Assembly: GCF_032594935.1 (NCBI RefSeq)
Contig: NZ_CP118734.1
Span: 1,516,001 to 1,580,000, forward strand
DNA: 64,000 bases
Reading direction: 5' to 3'
Origin: Streptococcus sp. 29892
GTDB taxonomy: Bacteria > Bacillota > Bacilli > Lactobacillales > Streptococcaceae
A model generated the notes under the pieces. The model ran no database searches. It worked only from the letters and a program-made list of their open reading frames with translations, and was not told where the DNA came from. Both the position numbers and the translations under genes were made by a program. This document shows, in pieces, positions 25,875-37,180 of this stretch. Positions within the stretch are counted from its first letter, which is position 1; each line of letters starts with the position of its first letter.

Positions 25875-28664
25875 TTATGCTTCAAAACCTTGAGCTACTG
25901 CTTCAGCAAAGTTTTCTTCTACTACGCTAGCACAGTGGTCACAGATTGTTGCACCATAGCTACGCTCAACAACGCTAGTATCAATGCGACGGCAACGGTC
26001 ACACACCTCTCCGGCTGCACGTTCTACAGCAAAGGCAACTTCATCAACCACAAGCGCTGTTGAAGGGGCAGTTTCAGTTGTTACTGTCAAGTTTGAAACG
26101 ATGAGTAACTGAGCCAGGTCTGCATTCAAGCTCTCCAAGAAGGACTTGGTTTCAACTGACACATAGGCAGTCAGATGCGCTTCTAGCGATTTACCAATCA
26201 CTTTAGCATTACGGGCTTCTTCCAAAGCTTTTTGAGCTTTTGTACGGAAGACCATAAAGCTTTCCCAGTCAGCCAAAAGCTGCGCTTCATTAGCAAAGGT
26301 TTCCACCTCTGGCATTTCCGCCAATTGTACAAACTCTTCTGCTTCGTGTTCCAAGTAGGACCAGATCTCTTCTGCCGTGTGTGGCAAAATCGGAGTCAAG
26401 AGCTTGGTAATTTTCACCAAGATGTCATAGAATACTGTCTGCATCTGACGACGAGAAAGTGATTTAGCACCATCAATGTAGACGACATCTTTGGCAAAAT
26501 CGAGGTAAAAGGCTGACAAATCAAGTGTTACAAAGTTCACCACAGACTTGTAAATAGCCATGAAATCATAGTTGTCGTAGGCTTCACGGATTTGAGCTAC
26601 CAACTTGTTGAATTTCACCAAGAGATATTGGTCAACAGAACGGAGCTCGTCGTAGGCTACTGCATCACTTACAGGATTGAAATCAGAAGTGTTGGCAATC
26701 AAGAAACGAAGGGTATTACGGATTTTACGGTAGGTTTCAGAAACCTGTCCAAGGATATCCATAGACACACGGACATCGTTGGAAGTATCAACGGATGTCA
26801 CCCACAGACGCAAGATTTCTGCACCAAATTGCTTCTCAACATCACTTGGAAGGATGGTATTCCCCAATGATTTAGACATCTTCATCCCCTTACCATCAAG
26901 GACAAACCCCTGTGACAAGATAGCTTTGTATGGTGCATGACCATTTACAGCAACAGAGGTGATCAAAGATGAGTTAAACCAGCCACGGTATTGGTCTGAA
27001 CCTTCAAGGTAGAGATCTGCTGGATAGGCAAGGTTTTCACGGGCATTCATGACACCATTCCAAGATGAACCAGAGTCAAACCATACGTCCATGATGTCTG
27101 TTTCTTTGGTAAATTCGCCATTTGGTGAACCTGGATGAGTGAAACCAGCAGGCAAGAGGTCTTTTGCTTCTGATTTCCACCAGATAATAGAACCATGCTC
27201 TTCAAAAAGGGCAGCAACGTGGTCTGTTACTTCCTTGGTCATAATGGCTGTACCATCTTCTGCATAGAAGATTGGAAGCGGCACACCCCAAGCACGTTGA
27301 CGAGAGATGACCCAGTCACCACGGTCACGGATCATGTTGTAAAGACGCGTTTTACCCCAAGATGGATTGAAAGTTGTTGCTTCGATTTGGTCCAAGATTT
27401 CCTGACGGAATTTAGAAACAGAGGCAAACCATTGCGGTACTGCACGCCAGATGATTGGCTTCTTGGTTCTCCAGTCAAATGGATAGGAGTGATTGATCAC
27501 TTCGCTAGCAAGGAGCAAGTCACCCAATTTTTCCTTGACAGTTGGCACAACCTTGTCATAGAATTGACCTTCAAAATCAGGACCCGCAGCTTCATTCATC
27601 AAGCCACGTTCGTTGACAGTTACCGCAACTTCCAAGTCATATTTGACACCGACATTGTAGTCATCCTCACCAAAGCCTGGAGCCGTATGGACGATACCAG
27701 TACCCGAGTCCGTTGTAACGTGGTCACCCAAGATAACCAATTCATCCACTTCTGTATCCCATGGGTGTTCGGTCACAATGTATTCAAATTCAGCACCCTT
27801 GTGTTTTGAAATCACTTCAAAGGATTCCCAACCGAATTTGGCTGCCAAGCTGTCAACCAAGGCTTCTGCCAAGATGTACTTACGGTCTGAGCCAGCAGGT
27901 TGAACCAAGACATAGTCAATGTCTGCTCCCATGGTCAAACCACGAGAAGCGGTTACTGTAAATGGAGTGGTTGTCCAGACAACGATGTAGCTGTCTGTAT
28001 CCAAAAGTCCCTTGCCATCTTTGACCTTGTTGGCATAGTAGAGAGAAGTAGAGTCAATGTCATGGTATTCGATTTCAGCTTCTGCAAGGGCTGATTCAGA
28101 TGACCATGACCAATAAACTGGCTTAGCACCACGGTAGATATAGCCCTTGTCTGCCATAGCACCAAAGACACGAATTTGAGCAGCCTCGTAGTCTTTTGTC
28201 AAGGTGATGTATGGATTTTCCCAATCGGCAGAAACACCCAAGCGTTTGAAATCATCGCGTTGCTTGTCAACCTGGCTAAGAGCGTAATCACGACACATTT
28301 CAAGGTATTCTACCAAGTCCATTTCCTTGCGTTTGACACCTTGTTTTGCCAATACTTGCTCAATCGGAAGACCGTGCGTGTCCCAACCTGGTACAAAGGG
28401 TGCACGGAAACCTGACATGGACTTAGAACGAACGATGATGTCTTTTGAAATCTTGTTCAAAGCATGCCCAACGTGGATATTCCCATTTGCGTATGGAGGT
28501 CCATCGTGGAGGTGGAAGGCTGGCTTGCCTGCGTTGAGTTCTTGACGACGAGCATACAAGTTTGCTTCATCCCAAGCCTTTTGCCATTCTGGTTCACGAG
28601 TTGGCAAACCTGCACGCATTGGGAAGGCCGTTTGACCTAGATTAAGGGTTTCTTTTAATTTCAT
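25875..28664 (-). CDS. ileS: Isoleucyl-tRNA synthetase
   Basis: Charges tRNA-Ile with isoleucine. The 929 residues show the class I motif HVGH in [11 protein letters not shown], the editing domain ([15 protein letters not shown]), KMSKS in [12 protein letters not shown], and a C-terminal zinc finger with CDRCRR and TICDHC. The protein is of the shorter bacterial type. It is the last gene of a transcript that starts with an isoleucine T-box and first encodes an acetyltransferase, 12 bases upstream. Confidence 0.98.
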   Translation of the reverse strand: MKLKETLNLGQTAFPMRAGLPTREPEWQKAWDEANLYARRQELNAGKPAFHLHDGPPYANGNIHVGHALNKISKDIIVRSKSMSGFRAPFVPGWDTHGLPIEQVLAKQGVKRKEMDLVEYLEMCRDYALSQVDKQRDDFKRLGVSADWENPYITLTKDYEAAQIRVFGAMADKGYIYRGAKPVYWSWSSESALAEAEIEYHDIDSTSLYYANKVKDGKGLLDTDSYIVVWTTTPFTVTASRGLTMGADIDYVLVQPAGSDRKYILAEALVDSLAAKFGWESFEVISKHKGAEFEYIVTEHPWDTEVDELVILGDHVTTDSGTGIVHTAPGFGEDDYNVGVKYDLEVAVTVNERGLMNEAAGPDFEGQFYDKVVPTVKEKLGDLLLASEVINHSYPFDWRTKKPIIWRAVPQWFASVSKFRQEILDQIEATTFNPSWGKTRLYNMIRDRGDWVISRQRAWGVPLPIFYAEDGTAIMTKEVTDHVAALFEEHGSIIWWKSEAKDLLPAGFTHPGSPNGEFTKETDIMDVWFDSGSSWNGVMNARENLAYPADLYLEGSDQYRGWFNSSLITSVAVNGHAPYKAILSQGFVLDGKGMKMSKSLGNTILPSDVEKQFGAEILRLWVTSVDTSNDVRVSMDILGQVSETYRKIRNTLRFLIANTSDFNPVSDAVAYDELRSVDQYLLVKFNKLVAQIREAYDNYDFMAIYKSVVNFVTLDLSAFYLDFAKDVVYIDGAKSLSRRQMQTVFYDILVKITKLLTPILPHTAEEIWSYLEHEAEEFVQLAEMPEVETFANEAQLLADWESFMVFRTKAQKALEEARNAKVIGKSLEAHLTAYVSVETKSFLESLNADLAQLLIVSNLTVTTETAPSTALVVDEVAFAVERAAGEVCDRCRRIDTSVVERSYGATICDHCASVVEENFAEAVAQGFEA

Positions 28665-28676
28665 TTTATCTCCTTT

Positions 28677-29114
28677 TTAAAAAGTTAATTCCATTTTTAT
28701 TTCTTGTCCAATCATACCAACTGATTGGAAGCCAAATTTTTCTAAGATGTACCGCATTTTATGATTGCCGATTACATAATTCATGGTAACTGTGTGGCAA
28801 CTTGGATCTTCCTTAGCCAGACCAATCACTTGCCGGATGACTTCCTTACCATAGCCTCTATTTTGACAATGCCTGTCTATTAACAAACGCCACACATAGT
28901 AGCTCTTGTCTTCTTGTATAGACAACAATACAAAACCTACGATTTTCTCTCCTGATTTGACTGCATAAGGAAGGAGAGTTCCTTCATCCCGATAGAGCCA
29001 AGCCTGAGCCAGAGAATATTCAACCGTTGCAACTCGACGCTGGTCCTCTTCTAAGACCTGCACTTGCAAGACTTCTTCAAAATTATCCTTATTTACTAAT
29101 TCTAATCCGATCAT
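28677..29114 (-). CDS. GNAT family acetyltransferase between the T-box and ileS
   Basis: About 145 residues resembling spermine/spermidine-type acetyltransferases: VGFVLLSIQEDKSYYVWRLL, then IDRHCQNRGYGKEVIRQV (acetyl-CoA loop), then MNYVIGNHKMRYILEKFGF. The frame reaches back to 29189, but that part is T-box RNA; the ATG at 29114 fits the domain start (MIGLELVNKDNFEEVLQV). No proper Shine-Dalgarno precedes it: the only candidate, GGGAG, lies about 14 bases away inside the terminator arm. It is probably expressed only on T-box read-through. Confidence 0.85.
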   Translation of the reverse strand: MIGLELVNKDNFEEVLQVQVLEEDQRRVATVEYSLAQAWLYRDEGTLLPYAVKSGEKIVGFVLLSIQEDKSYYVWRLLIDRHCQNRGYGKEVIRQVIGLAKEDPSCHTVTMNYVIGNHKMRYILEKFGFQSVGMIGQEIKMELTF

Positions 29115-29120
29115 AACAAA

Positions 29121-29341
29121 CAAAAAAACTCCCGCCAATAAGGACGAAAGTTCGTGGTACCACCTTAGTTTAGATAGGGTTTCCCCCATCCCTCTATGTT
29201 CGTAACGTGAACCGACGTCTTTCCCTACTTAACTGTTCAGGAAAAATCAGACAAAGGGATCTTTGACTAGAAAGGGATTGCAGGTCTTCCACCATCACCT
29301 ACTCGCTGAATATATTTCTAGCAATACTGTCTTTGTATCTG
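29121..29341 (-). ncRNA. T-box riboswitch, isoleucine-type
   Basis: Leftward leader RNA that binds uncharged tRNA. The 14-base T-box core (AAGGTGGTACCACG) lies at about 29152-29166. The Stem I base pairs CAGA..CAAAG with CUUUG.UCUG, and the next helix pairs CTAGAAA with TTTCTAG. The internal loop has AGTA on the 5' side and AAAG-ATC on the 3' side, so the specifier is ATC (29258-29260), an Ile codon. The terminator pairs ACUUUCGUC with GGCGGGAGU and ends in seven Ts. Confidence 0.93.
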
Positions 29342-29345
29342 AAAA

Positions 29346-30035
29346 CTATTCTGTAATGGAAACTTCAATCGTTTCCCCTTTATCAAAAGCTTCTGCCTGA
29401 CGAGTTAATTCTGCAATTTCCTCTGGACTTAGCTGACGGGTATAGTCTAAGCTATCCTCTTCAATGGATACTTCCTCATCTAAAGCCTTATGAAGGACAT
29501 CGCGGAAAGCATCATCGCTAGTTTGAATATAGGTAGCTGTTGGACGGAGAATTTCTTCCCATTCTGGAGAATTTATCAAAGATAGCTGGCTTTCCACTGT
29601 TGATTTTAATCGTTGATGGAAAATACGCGTCTTATTCTTTAATTCCTCTGTTTCAATTACAACTTTCTTTGCATTATCTGTCGCATTACGGAGGATCTCA
29701 TTTGCCTTATCCTTTGCTTCGTGCAATAAAGTAGCGGCATCATAATCTGCTTGTTTAATAATATTTGCTGCTTGATCTTCTGCAGCATGTTTTACTTTCT
29801 CAGCTGTATCTTGTGCTAAGAGAACAGACTGGCTCAAGGACTCCTTCATTTCATCAAAATATGCCAATCGTTCACGAAGCGTCTTTAATTCTGCCTCTTG
29901 TTCATGGTTTTTACGAGTTAAATCCTCATAATCACGAGTCACAATATCTAAAAAGTCATCCACTTCATCCGCATCGTAACCTCTAAATTTGGTTGCGAAG
30001 GTTTTATCTTTTAATTCTAATGCTGTAAGTGCCAT
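29346..30035 (-). CDS. divIVA: Cell division protein DivIVA
   Basis: Coiled-coil protein that recognises curved membrane at poles and septum and organises division and wall growth. The N-terminal membrane-binding motif LTALELKDKTFATKFRGYDA with EVDDFLDIV is intact; long coiled coils follow (about 35-75 and 85-160). The C-terminal 60 residues are acidic. Length 229. It ends the dcw-ylm block, directly before the ileS T-box. Confidence 0.97.
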   Translation of the reverse strand: MALTALELKDKTFATKFRGYDADEVDDFLDIVTRDYEDLTRKNHEQEAELKTLRERLAYFDEMKESLSQSVLLAQDTAEKVKHAAEDQAANIIKQADYDAATLLHEAKDKANEILRNATDNAKKVVIETEELKNKTRIFHQRLKSTVESQLSLINSPEWEEILRPTATYIQTSDDAFRDVLHKALDEEVSIEEDSLDYTRQLSPEEIAELTRQAEAFDKGETIEVSITE

Positions 30036-30043
30036 TTTTCCTC

Positions 30044-30835
30044 CTATATGTTAATCATTTCTAACTTTAATTTTACTTTACCTTGCTTAGAAAAACCTAA
30101 AAATTCCTTCACAAGAACTCGTCCATGTTTTCTAAGACTTATCAACTGTCCTACTTCCACTTGCTTGCTTCCTTGCTCTACTTGAACGTAGTCTAATTTT
30201 ACATGACCAGCTTCAATTAATCTATCAACAGTTGTTCGCGAAAGTCGAAAAGCGACTGCAACCAACTTATCCAATCTCAAACTGGATACCAACACTTCCT
30301 TCATGATAGATTCCTCTTTGGCTTTGATTGAAATAGACTTCCAATCTTGTTCAAGCATCTTAACAGGAACTCTAGCGATTTTAGAAATTGATTGAAGAGC
30401 TAATTCACCAAATTTTTTATCTATAAAAACAAGTAGTTGCTCATCGGTGACGGTAATATCACCTAGATATTCTCTTCGAATTCCTAATTGATGTAGGAAT
30501 GTACCTAATACCTGCGAATGCGAAAGGCTATGAAATTTTCTAGAGTAGTCTATCTCTAAAGCCATCAAGTTAAAATCATTACTATCTAATAGATAATAAC
30601 TAGGAGCCAAAATTAACCGTGAATATTCTGTTTGTACGTATTCTCGACTAGAGAATACTTCTAACTGATAATGATTTGCAATGATGTGAACAATCGCATC
30701 TTGCCTAGGATTTAGAAATGTGGTCAATCTCAATGAATAAGTATCCTCAACTTGCTGACACATATCCATCACCTTCTCGACAAATTCCCTCTCCTCTCGG
30801 GCAAAATGTTCCAAAATATGCTTTTCACTCTTCAT
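30044..30835 (-). CDS. ylmH: YlmH family S4-domain RNA-binding protein
   Basis: A 263-residue cytoplasmic protein. The C-terminal S4 domain (SSLRLDKLVAVAFRLSRTT to RKHGRVLVKEFLGF) binds RNA; the N-terminal two thirds carry RLTTFLNPRQDAIVHIIANH, typical of YlmH. Relatives are linked to ribosome-associated quality control. Its ATG follows the ylmG TAA by two bases with no clear Shine-Dalgarno, so translation is probably coupled. Confidence 0.92.
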   Translation of the reverse strand: MKSEKHILEHFAREEREFVEKVMDMCQQVEDTYSLRLTTFLNPRQDAIVHIIANHYQLEVFSSREYVQTEYSRLILAPSYYLLDSNDFNLMALEIDYSRKFHSLSHSQVLGTFLHQLGIRREYLGDITVTDEQLLVFIDKKFGELALQSISKIARVPVKMLEQDWKSISIKAKEESIMKEVLVSSLRLDKLVAVAFRLSRTTVDRLIEAGHVKLDYVQVEQGSKQVEVGQLISLRKHGRVLVKEFLGFSKQGKVKLKLEMINI

Positions 30836-30837
30836 GT

Positions 30838-31101
30838 TTATACCAGGCCAACTAAGAGTTGCACCAATAGGCGTGTTCCCATATTCAAGACTAGCATGGC
30901 CACCAGGACTGTCAAATCTAAGCCCATAAATTGTAAGTTCAAGCGCCGAAAGGGTTTCAAGAGCGGACTAACTAGACTTTCTAAGAAACGACCAAGGGGA
31001 CTTGTGAATAGAGCAGGGAACCAACTCAATAAAGCGTAGGCAAATAAGAGATAGGAATAAATCTCTACAAATTTTAATAGGATTAAAATCAGAATTTGCA
31101 T
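30838..31101 (-). CDS. ylmG: YggT/YlmG family membrane protein
   Basis: An 87-residue membrane protein with two helices (about 4-25 and 65-85) separated by a loop containing WFPALFTSPLGRFLESLVSP, the conserved YggT signature. The family affects septum or membrane organisation, but its mechanism is unknown. It sits between sepF and ylmH, as in most Firmicutes. Confidence 0.93.
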   Translation of the reverse strand: MQILILILLKFVEIYSYLLFAYALLSWFPALFTSPLGRFLESLVSPLLKPFRRLNLQFMGLDLTVLVAMLVLNMGTRLLVQLLVGLV

Positions 31102-31105
31102 ACGC

Positions 31106-31660
31106 TTATCGCTTCATATCAAAATCGAAAGTCGTATCTGCCCCTTGTCCATTATTGGCATTACGCAATTCTTCAATATGTACAGTAACATTTACAGGAG
31201 TCAATAGCCACATGGTATTAGATACCTTCTTCAAATTACCAGAAAGAACAGAGCGTGCGCCATCTAAATAATCCAAACAACGTCTAGCCTGTTGCTCTGA
31301 CATATACTGAAAATCGATCAAAATACTTGCATTATCTAACAGCAAATTGACCATTTCTGGAGCATCCTCATAGCGTTTTGGAAACTTAATGTCAATGGTT
31401 GTCCTAGCCATATCACTAATAACTGTATTTTTTAAATCTTGTTGTTTTTCACTTGATCGCTGAACTTGATAGTCCGAACGTGTTTCTCTACGTGTTTCAG
31501 GCTTTTGCTGATGCTCACTAACAGTTTGTGTCGTATTAGCAACACGCATCTTAGGACGTTCATTTGGCATGGAATATGCTTCCTCTTGCTCAGCTACTTC
31601 ATTTACATCGTCAACCTCAAAATAATTAAATAAATTTTTAAATGTATCTTTTAGTGCCAC
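31106..31660 (-). CDS. sepF: Cell division protein SepF
   Basis: FtsZ-binding protein that forms arcs at the septum and tethers the Z-ring to membrane. Of 184 residues, the N-terminal amphipathic membrane helix ([14 protein letters not shown]) is followed by a disordered linker rich in Gln, Arg and Glu (about 30-80), then the globular SepF core ([19 protein letters not shown] to [11 protein letters not shown]). The start codon is GTG (31658-31660). Confidence 0.95.
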   Translation of the reverse strand: MALKDTFKNLFNYFEVDDVNEVAEQEEAYSMPNERPKMRVANTTQTVSEHQQKPETRRETRSDYQVQRSSEKQQDLKNTVISDMARTTIDIKFPKRYEDAPEMVNLLLDNASILIDFQYMSEQQARRCLDYLDGARSVLSGNLKKVSNTMWLLTPVNVTVHIEELRNANNGQGADTTFDFDMKR

Positions 31661-31679
31661 GGTTTTCTTCCTACCTCAC

Positions 31680-32351
31680 CTATTCAAAAAACGCAGAGCC
31701 GATTCTCACATAGGTAGCCCCATGTTCAATGGCTATCTCAAAATCACCACTCATGCCCATACTTAATTCTGTAAAAGGCATTCCTGGTAACTGCCGATTT
31801 GACAATTCTTCTTGAACTTGCTTCATTTTAGAAAAAATGGAATGCAGTTCCAATTTATCTGCCTCAAAAGGAGCCATTGTCATCAAGCCCACCAACTCAA
31901 GGTTTTTAAATTGAGCTATTTCAGACAAGACCTCATCAATCTCTGATAGGTCAAATCCATGCTTACTTTCTTCACCAGATATATTCACTTGCAGAAAACA
32001 CTTAATTCTTCTAGTAGCTCTTTTATCAATTTCTTTGGCTAACTTTACAGAATCCAAGGCATGAAAATAATCGACAAAATTGATGATATCCTTAACCTTG
32101 CGTCTTTGCAGTGTTCCAATTAAATGCCAGGTAAGATTTTGATCTGCCAAGGCATTATATTTATCTAAAAACAGGTCAACTCGGTTTTCACCGATGTGCC
32201 TTACCCCTGTTTTTACTAGCTTATTAGCAATAGAGCTGTCAACATACTTGGTGACAGCTATTACATTTACAGATTCAATTGGACGCCCTGCCTTTTCAGC
32301 TGCTTGAGCCACAGCTAAAAATACATCATCCTTGTTCTTTTGGAAATCCAT
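31680..32351 (-). CDS. ylmE: YggS family pyridoxal-phosphate homeostasis protein
   Basis: A 223-residue PLP-binding protein with a TIM-barrel fold like alanine racemase but a single domain. The PLP lysine is in NVIAVTKYVD; other hallmarks are GENRVDLFLDKY, LTWHLIGTLQRRKVK, LQVNISGEESKHGF and LSMGMSGDFEIAIEHG. It controls PLP levels rather than catalysing a known reaction. The frame extends to 32420, but the ATG at 32351 lies one base after the ftsZ stop and starts the domain. Confidence 0.93.
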   Translation of the reverse strand: MDFQKNKDDVFLAVAQAAEKAGRPIESVNVIAVTKYVDSSIANKLVKTGVRHIGENRVDLFLDKYNALADQNLTWHLIGTLQRRKVKDIINFVDYFHALDSVKLAKEIDKRATRRIKCFLQVNISGEESKHGFDLSEIDEVLSEIAQFKNLELVGLMTMAPFEADKLELHSIFSKMKQVQEELSNRQLPGMPFTELSMGMSGDFEIAIEHGATYVRIGSAFFE

Positions 32352-32352
32352 C

Positions 32353-33591
<1,239 letters not shown>

Positions 33592-33613
33592 TTATATCAC
33601 CTTTTCTATTCTC

Positions 33614-34990
33614 TTATTCAAACATACTGCCAAACAAACCACGGATACGATCTGTTAGGTTTCCTTTGGTCGCTGGACGACTCTCTTCTACCTCATTACT
33701 GTAGGCAGGAATTACTGGTTCTTCATGTTCTACCACATTCAGCTCATTCACAATCTCCTTCTGAATGGGTTGACTAATACGTGGACGTGCTATAGGAATA
33801 TCTACAGGCTTATGTCTTAATATTGTCTCACCATTTACAGCACGTTGAGCGATGTCTGCAACCTCTTCAAGTTCTCCCACATACTCTACAAAACTGATAA
33901 CACTAGCAAACGAAGGATTACGTATGCCAATCTGATTTGGAACAAAGAGTTTTGTATTTACTCCAAATACTTCTTGTGCCAACTCGGTAATACCTGGTAG
34001 AATAGCACCGCCACCTACAAGAACAATACCTCCTGGTAAGTCTAAGGCGCGAGTTCGTTCTAAATCTTGTTTTACACGTTCAAAAATCTGACGAAGTCGA
34101 GCTGCAATCACTTCTGATAGGTAGCGTTCTGTTACTTCTACAGGTGCACTCTCACCAATGACCTCAACAGTGAATTTTTCCTTATCACTTGCTTCTTGTG
34201 GGAAGGCAATGCCATAATTATATTTCAAATTCTCAGCAATGCTCTTTGAAGTTGTCAAGACTTTAGAAATGTCATTGGTGATGTAATCTCCACCTTCTTG
34301 GTAGATATTGGTATATTGCAATTCCTGACCACGCATGACTGCTACGGTTGTTTGACCACCACCGAGATCAATAACAGTGGCACCGAATTCACGTTCTCCT
34401 TCATTTAACACTGAACGTGTCAAAGCTAATGGAGAAATAACAATGTTTTCTACCTGCACACCCGCACGTTCAACTGTTTTTCGTAGATTGTGAAGAATAG
34501 TACGAGGTCCAGTATAGAGCATCCCGCGCATTTCCAAGCGAATACCCATCATACCACGAGGATCCTTGATCCCTTGGAAACCATCGACTATGAATTCTTC
34601 TGGAATAAACGAAATCACTTCACGTTCTGGTGTCATGCTCTTTGTCAATGCCGACTTCACAACATTCTCTACATCCACATCTGTAATTTCTTGTGAATCT
34701 GTTGTTACAGGAATCATGCCTTGAGTCGGTTCAATTTGTAGAAGATTTGCTGGCAAACCAACATTTACTCTGTCGATTCGGACTCCCGCCTTCTCTTCGG
34801 CTTGTTCGATAGCCTTCTTTATTGCACCTGCAGCAACCTCAATATTGACAATAATCCCATCCTTGACACCAGCACTTTTCACATTGCTGACACCAATTAC
34901 GTTCATTTCATTTTCATTATATTCTGCAACCAAGACTTTAACGGAGCTTGTTCCAATATCTAATCCCGTAAAAAAGCCGTTTCTAGCCAT
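33614..34990 (-). CDS. ftsA: Cell division protein FtsA
   Basis: Actin-like ATPase that anchors FtsZ to the membrane (458 residues). Phosphate-1 motif FFTGLDIGTSSVKVLV, phosphate-2 ATVIDLGGGQTTVAVM, adenosine motif GIVLVGGGAILPG, and a C-terminal amphipathic helix in TDRIRGLFGSMFE. A proline-rich linker (about 390-435) precedes that helix. GAGAGGA precedes the ATG. A promoter-like site lies about 75 bases upstream. Confidence 0.98.
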   Translation of the reverse strand: MARNGFFTGLDIGTSSVKVLVAEYNENEMNVIGVSNVKSAGVKDGIIVNIEVAAGAIKKAIEQAEEKAGVRIDRVNVGLPANLLQIEPTQGMIPVTTDSQEITDVDVENVVKSALTKSMTPEREVISFIPEEFIVDGFQGIKDPRGMMGIRLEMRGMLYTGPRTILHNLRKTVERAGVQVENIVISPLALTRSVLNEGEREFGATVIDLGGGQTTVAVMRGQELQYTNIYQEGGDYITNDISKVLTTSKSIAENLKYNYGIAFPQEASDKEKFTVEVIGESAPVEVTERYLSEVIAARLRQIFERVKQDLERTRALDLPGGIVLVGGGAILPGITELAQEVFGVNTKLFVPNQIGIRNPSFASVISFVEYVGELEEVADIAQRAVNGETILRHKPVDIPIARPRISQPIQKEIVNELNVVEHEEPVIPAYSNEVEESRPATKGNLTDRIRGLFGSMFE

Positions 34991-35065
34991 TCTATCAGTC
35001 CTCTCTTACTTCCACTTTAACAAATCATCTTCCATTTTGAAAAATAGTATAATTAGTCATCTTTC

Positions 35066-35071
35066 ATTATA
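35066..35071 (-). promoter_or_regulatory. Extended -10 promoter of ftsA
   Basis: Minus-strand ATGGTATAAT with the -10 at 35066-35071, in an AT-rich gap of 151 bases between divIB and ftsA. It would allow ftsA-ftsZ transcription independent of murD. No good -35. Confidence 0.5.
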
Positions 35072-35141
35072 CCATATTATCAAGAAATATGATGAAATTA
35101 TTGACTTTTTTTCTTACTTTTTCTTTAAAAAGTCACCGTTT

Positions 35142-36110
35142 CTAACTAGCGTAACTATAAATACCCACTTCCATGTCTATTGTAGTAGGAATAGTTGCCA
35201 CTGCTGCTATTTTTTCATAATATGGGAATTTTTCGCTCATCTCACTTAACGGTACCAAAACAGTGTTGCCATCTGTCATATTCAATGTTAATAAATCCGC
35301 TGTTACTTGACTGGGTGTTAAGTTTATAGTCTTTATTTTCTCTCTCACAGCAACGTCTATACTACCTAAAGCAATGGCTAATTTTTTCACCTGCTCTCTA
35401 TCAGACAAGTGGATAGTAGTATGGTTTTCTGGCAGACTAGCCGTCTCGACTGCCTCTCTTCCAATTTCCCCACTAGACAAAACCGGATATACCTGATTAT
35501 TTTGCTGAATATAACCAATAATGTCATATTCTTTAATGCGAATGGTAAATTTATTTGGAAATTGATAACTCATCTCTGAGCTCTCCACGGAGGGGTTATT
35601 TTTCCTCACATTTTTAGCATAAGCTGATGCATTTAGCAAGGTAGTGAGGACGTAATCCTTCTCAGAAATCAAACTATCCTTGATTACCTGTTCTGATGTT
35701 AACTGGTTATTCCCCTCTACAACAAGAACTTTCGCCTTACTTGTTGGGGAGATAAAGTACAGGGACAGGGCGGCTAGCAAAATACTTGTCAGTAAGATAG
35801 GTACAGTCTTCCATAAAACCGATCTAGGGATTGTCAATTCGACTGTAAATTTCTTTTCTGACACACTATCCGGAACAGTAGCTAGATTACGAGTTTTTTT
35901 TATTCCCTGGAATAATTTCTTTTTTTCTTGTGTTTCGGAAACAACTTCACTATTACTAATCTCTTGTTCCTGGCTTGCTAAGTAGGCTTGATGCTTGGCT
36001 TTCCACTGTTCAAAAAAGGCACTTTTTTCTTCCTTTGAAGCGACCTTAGATGGCACTTTTATGTCTGTCTGGTCATGGACAGTAGGTTCTTTATCATTTT
36101 TTTCGGTCAT
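35142..36110 (-). CDS. divIB: Cell division protein DivIB/FtsQ
   Basis: Single-pass membrane protein of the divisome (322 residues). A long charged cytoplasmic N terminus (about 1-100) precedes one helix (VLWKTVPILLTSILLAALSL, about 104-123), a POTRA domain (AKVLVVEGNNQLTSEQVI) and the FtsQ/DivIB beta domain ending near ADLLTLNMTDGNTVLVPLSE. It scaffolds FtsL/DivIC and FtsW/PBP. Placed after murG, as usual in streptococci. Confidence 0.95.
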   Translation of the reverse strand: MTEKNDKEPTVHDQTDIKVPSKVASKEEKSAFFEQWKAKHQAYLASQEQEISNSEVVSETQEKKKLFQGIKKTRNLATVPDSVSEKKFTVELTIPRSVLWKTVPILLTSILLAALSLYFISPTSKAKVLVVEGNNQLTSEQVIKDSLISEKDYVLTTLLNASAYAKNVRKNNPSVESSEMSYQFPNKFTIRIKEYDIIGYIQQNNQVYPVLSSGEIGREAVETASLPENHTTIHLSDREQVKKLAIALGSIDVAVREKIKTINLTPSQVTADLLTLNMTDGNTVLVPLSEMSEKFPYYEKIAAVATIPTTIDMEVGIYSYAS

Positions 36111-36115
36111 TGCAC

Positions 36116-37180
36116 CTACCTCCCCATATCATCCCGCAATAAATTGTAAAAACTATCTACAGATTGGATTTCCTTGGAATTAGCCATGTTATTTTTGTAA
36201 AATTCCTTGTTTTCCAACAAATTTTCAACTTCGGCTAGTAGATTTTCCAAGGTCAATTGACTTTCATCAATTTGTTTGGAATACCCTTTTTTCTCCGCAT
36301 AGAGAGCGTTTTCTATCTGATCCCCTCGACTAGCTTGACGTCCCAGGGGCACAATCAAGTGAAGTTGTTGCATGGCAATCAACTCAAACAAGGTATTGGA
36401 ACCACCACGGGTAATAACGACATCCGCCAAATCCATCAAGGGCTGGTATAGTTCTGTTACATAGTCAACTCTATATAAGTTTCTATCTAATCGGTTAAGG
36501 CTACTATCCCCTGTCAAGTTGATAATATTGAACCGTTCTGTTAGAGCTAGGCTATTCTGACTAATCAAATCATTAAATACCTTAGCTCCTCCTGAACCAC
36601 CTACAAATAAGAGAGTAGGTAAGGACTTGTCAAAATGACTAAGGATTTCTGGCAACTGAATAGGAGTTACCTTATCATTGCTTTGACCCACTTTTGTAAC
36701 CGCGCCAACATGTTTTACCTTAGTCAAACTTGCAGGTTGTTCAAAAGTACTATACATGGTTGTTGCAAATTTATAGGCAATCTTATTAGCCAGACCCATG
36801 GACAAATCAGACTCATGGATAAAAACAGGTACCCCTAGAAGTTTAGAAGCAATGACCGGCGGAACTGATACAAAACCACCTTTTGAGAACAGGGCCTGGG
36901 GTCTAATTTTTGCAATAATAGCAAGCGATTGTAGGACCCCAAAACCAACCTTAAATACATCCAGCATATTCTGGAAAGAAAAATAGCGGCGTAATTTTCC
37001 TGTAGCAATCGAATGAAAGCGTACATCTAAGCCTGATTTTACAATCTGCTCATGCTCAATTCCATTTCCATCACCTATATAGTGAACTTCCCAGCCATCT
37101 TCAATAAAACGTGGAATCAAGAGAAGGTTGAGGGTCACGTGACCCACAGTACCTCCACCTGTAAAAACAATTTTTTTCAT
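36116..37180 (-). CDS. murG: UDP-GlcNAc:lipid-I GlcNAc transferase MurG
   Basis: Makes lipid II by adding GlcNAc to lipid I at the inner membrane face (354 residues). GT-B fold with the first Gly loop [18 protein letters not shown], the second [16 protein letters not shown], and the donor-binding segment [19 protein letters not shown]. In the usual MurG pattern the first loop reads GGTGGH; here it is GGTVGH. Its ATG is adjacent to the murD stop. Confidence 0.96.
   Translation of the reverse strand: MKKIVFTGGGTVGHVTLNLLLIPRFIEDGWEVHYIGDGNGIEHEQIVKSGLDVRFHSIATGKLRRYFSFQNMLDVFKVGFGVLQSLAIIAKIRPQALFSKGGFVSVPPVIASKLLGVPVFIHESDLSMGLANKIAYKFATTMYSTFEQPASLTKVKHVGAVTKVGQSNDKVTPIQLPEILSHFDKSLPTLLFVGGSGGAKVFNDLISQNSLALTERFNIINLTGDSSLNRLDRNLYRVDYVTELYQPLMDLADVVITRGGSNTLFELIAMQQLHLIVPLGRQASRGDQIENALYAEKKGYSKQIDESQLTLENLLAEVENLLENKEFYKNNMANSKEIQSVDSFYNLLRDDMGR

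Noticed and set aside
27195..27809. 204-codon open frame opposite ileS
   Set aside because: Antisense shadow of a conserved gene; no Shine-Dalgarno and protein resembling no family.
29115..29189. N-terminal extension of the GNAT gene, with an apparent membrane segment
   Set aside because: These codons read through the T-box terminator and T-run; the hydrophobic stretch is an artefact of poly-U.
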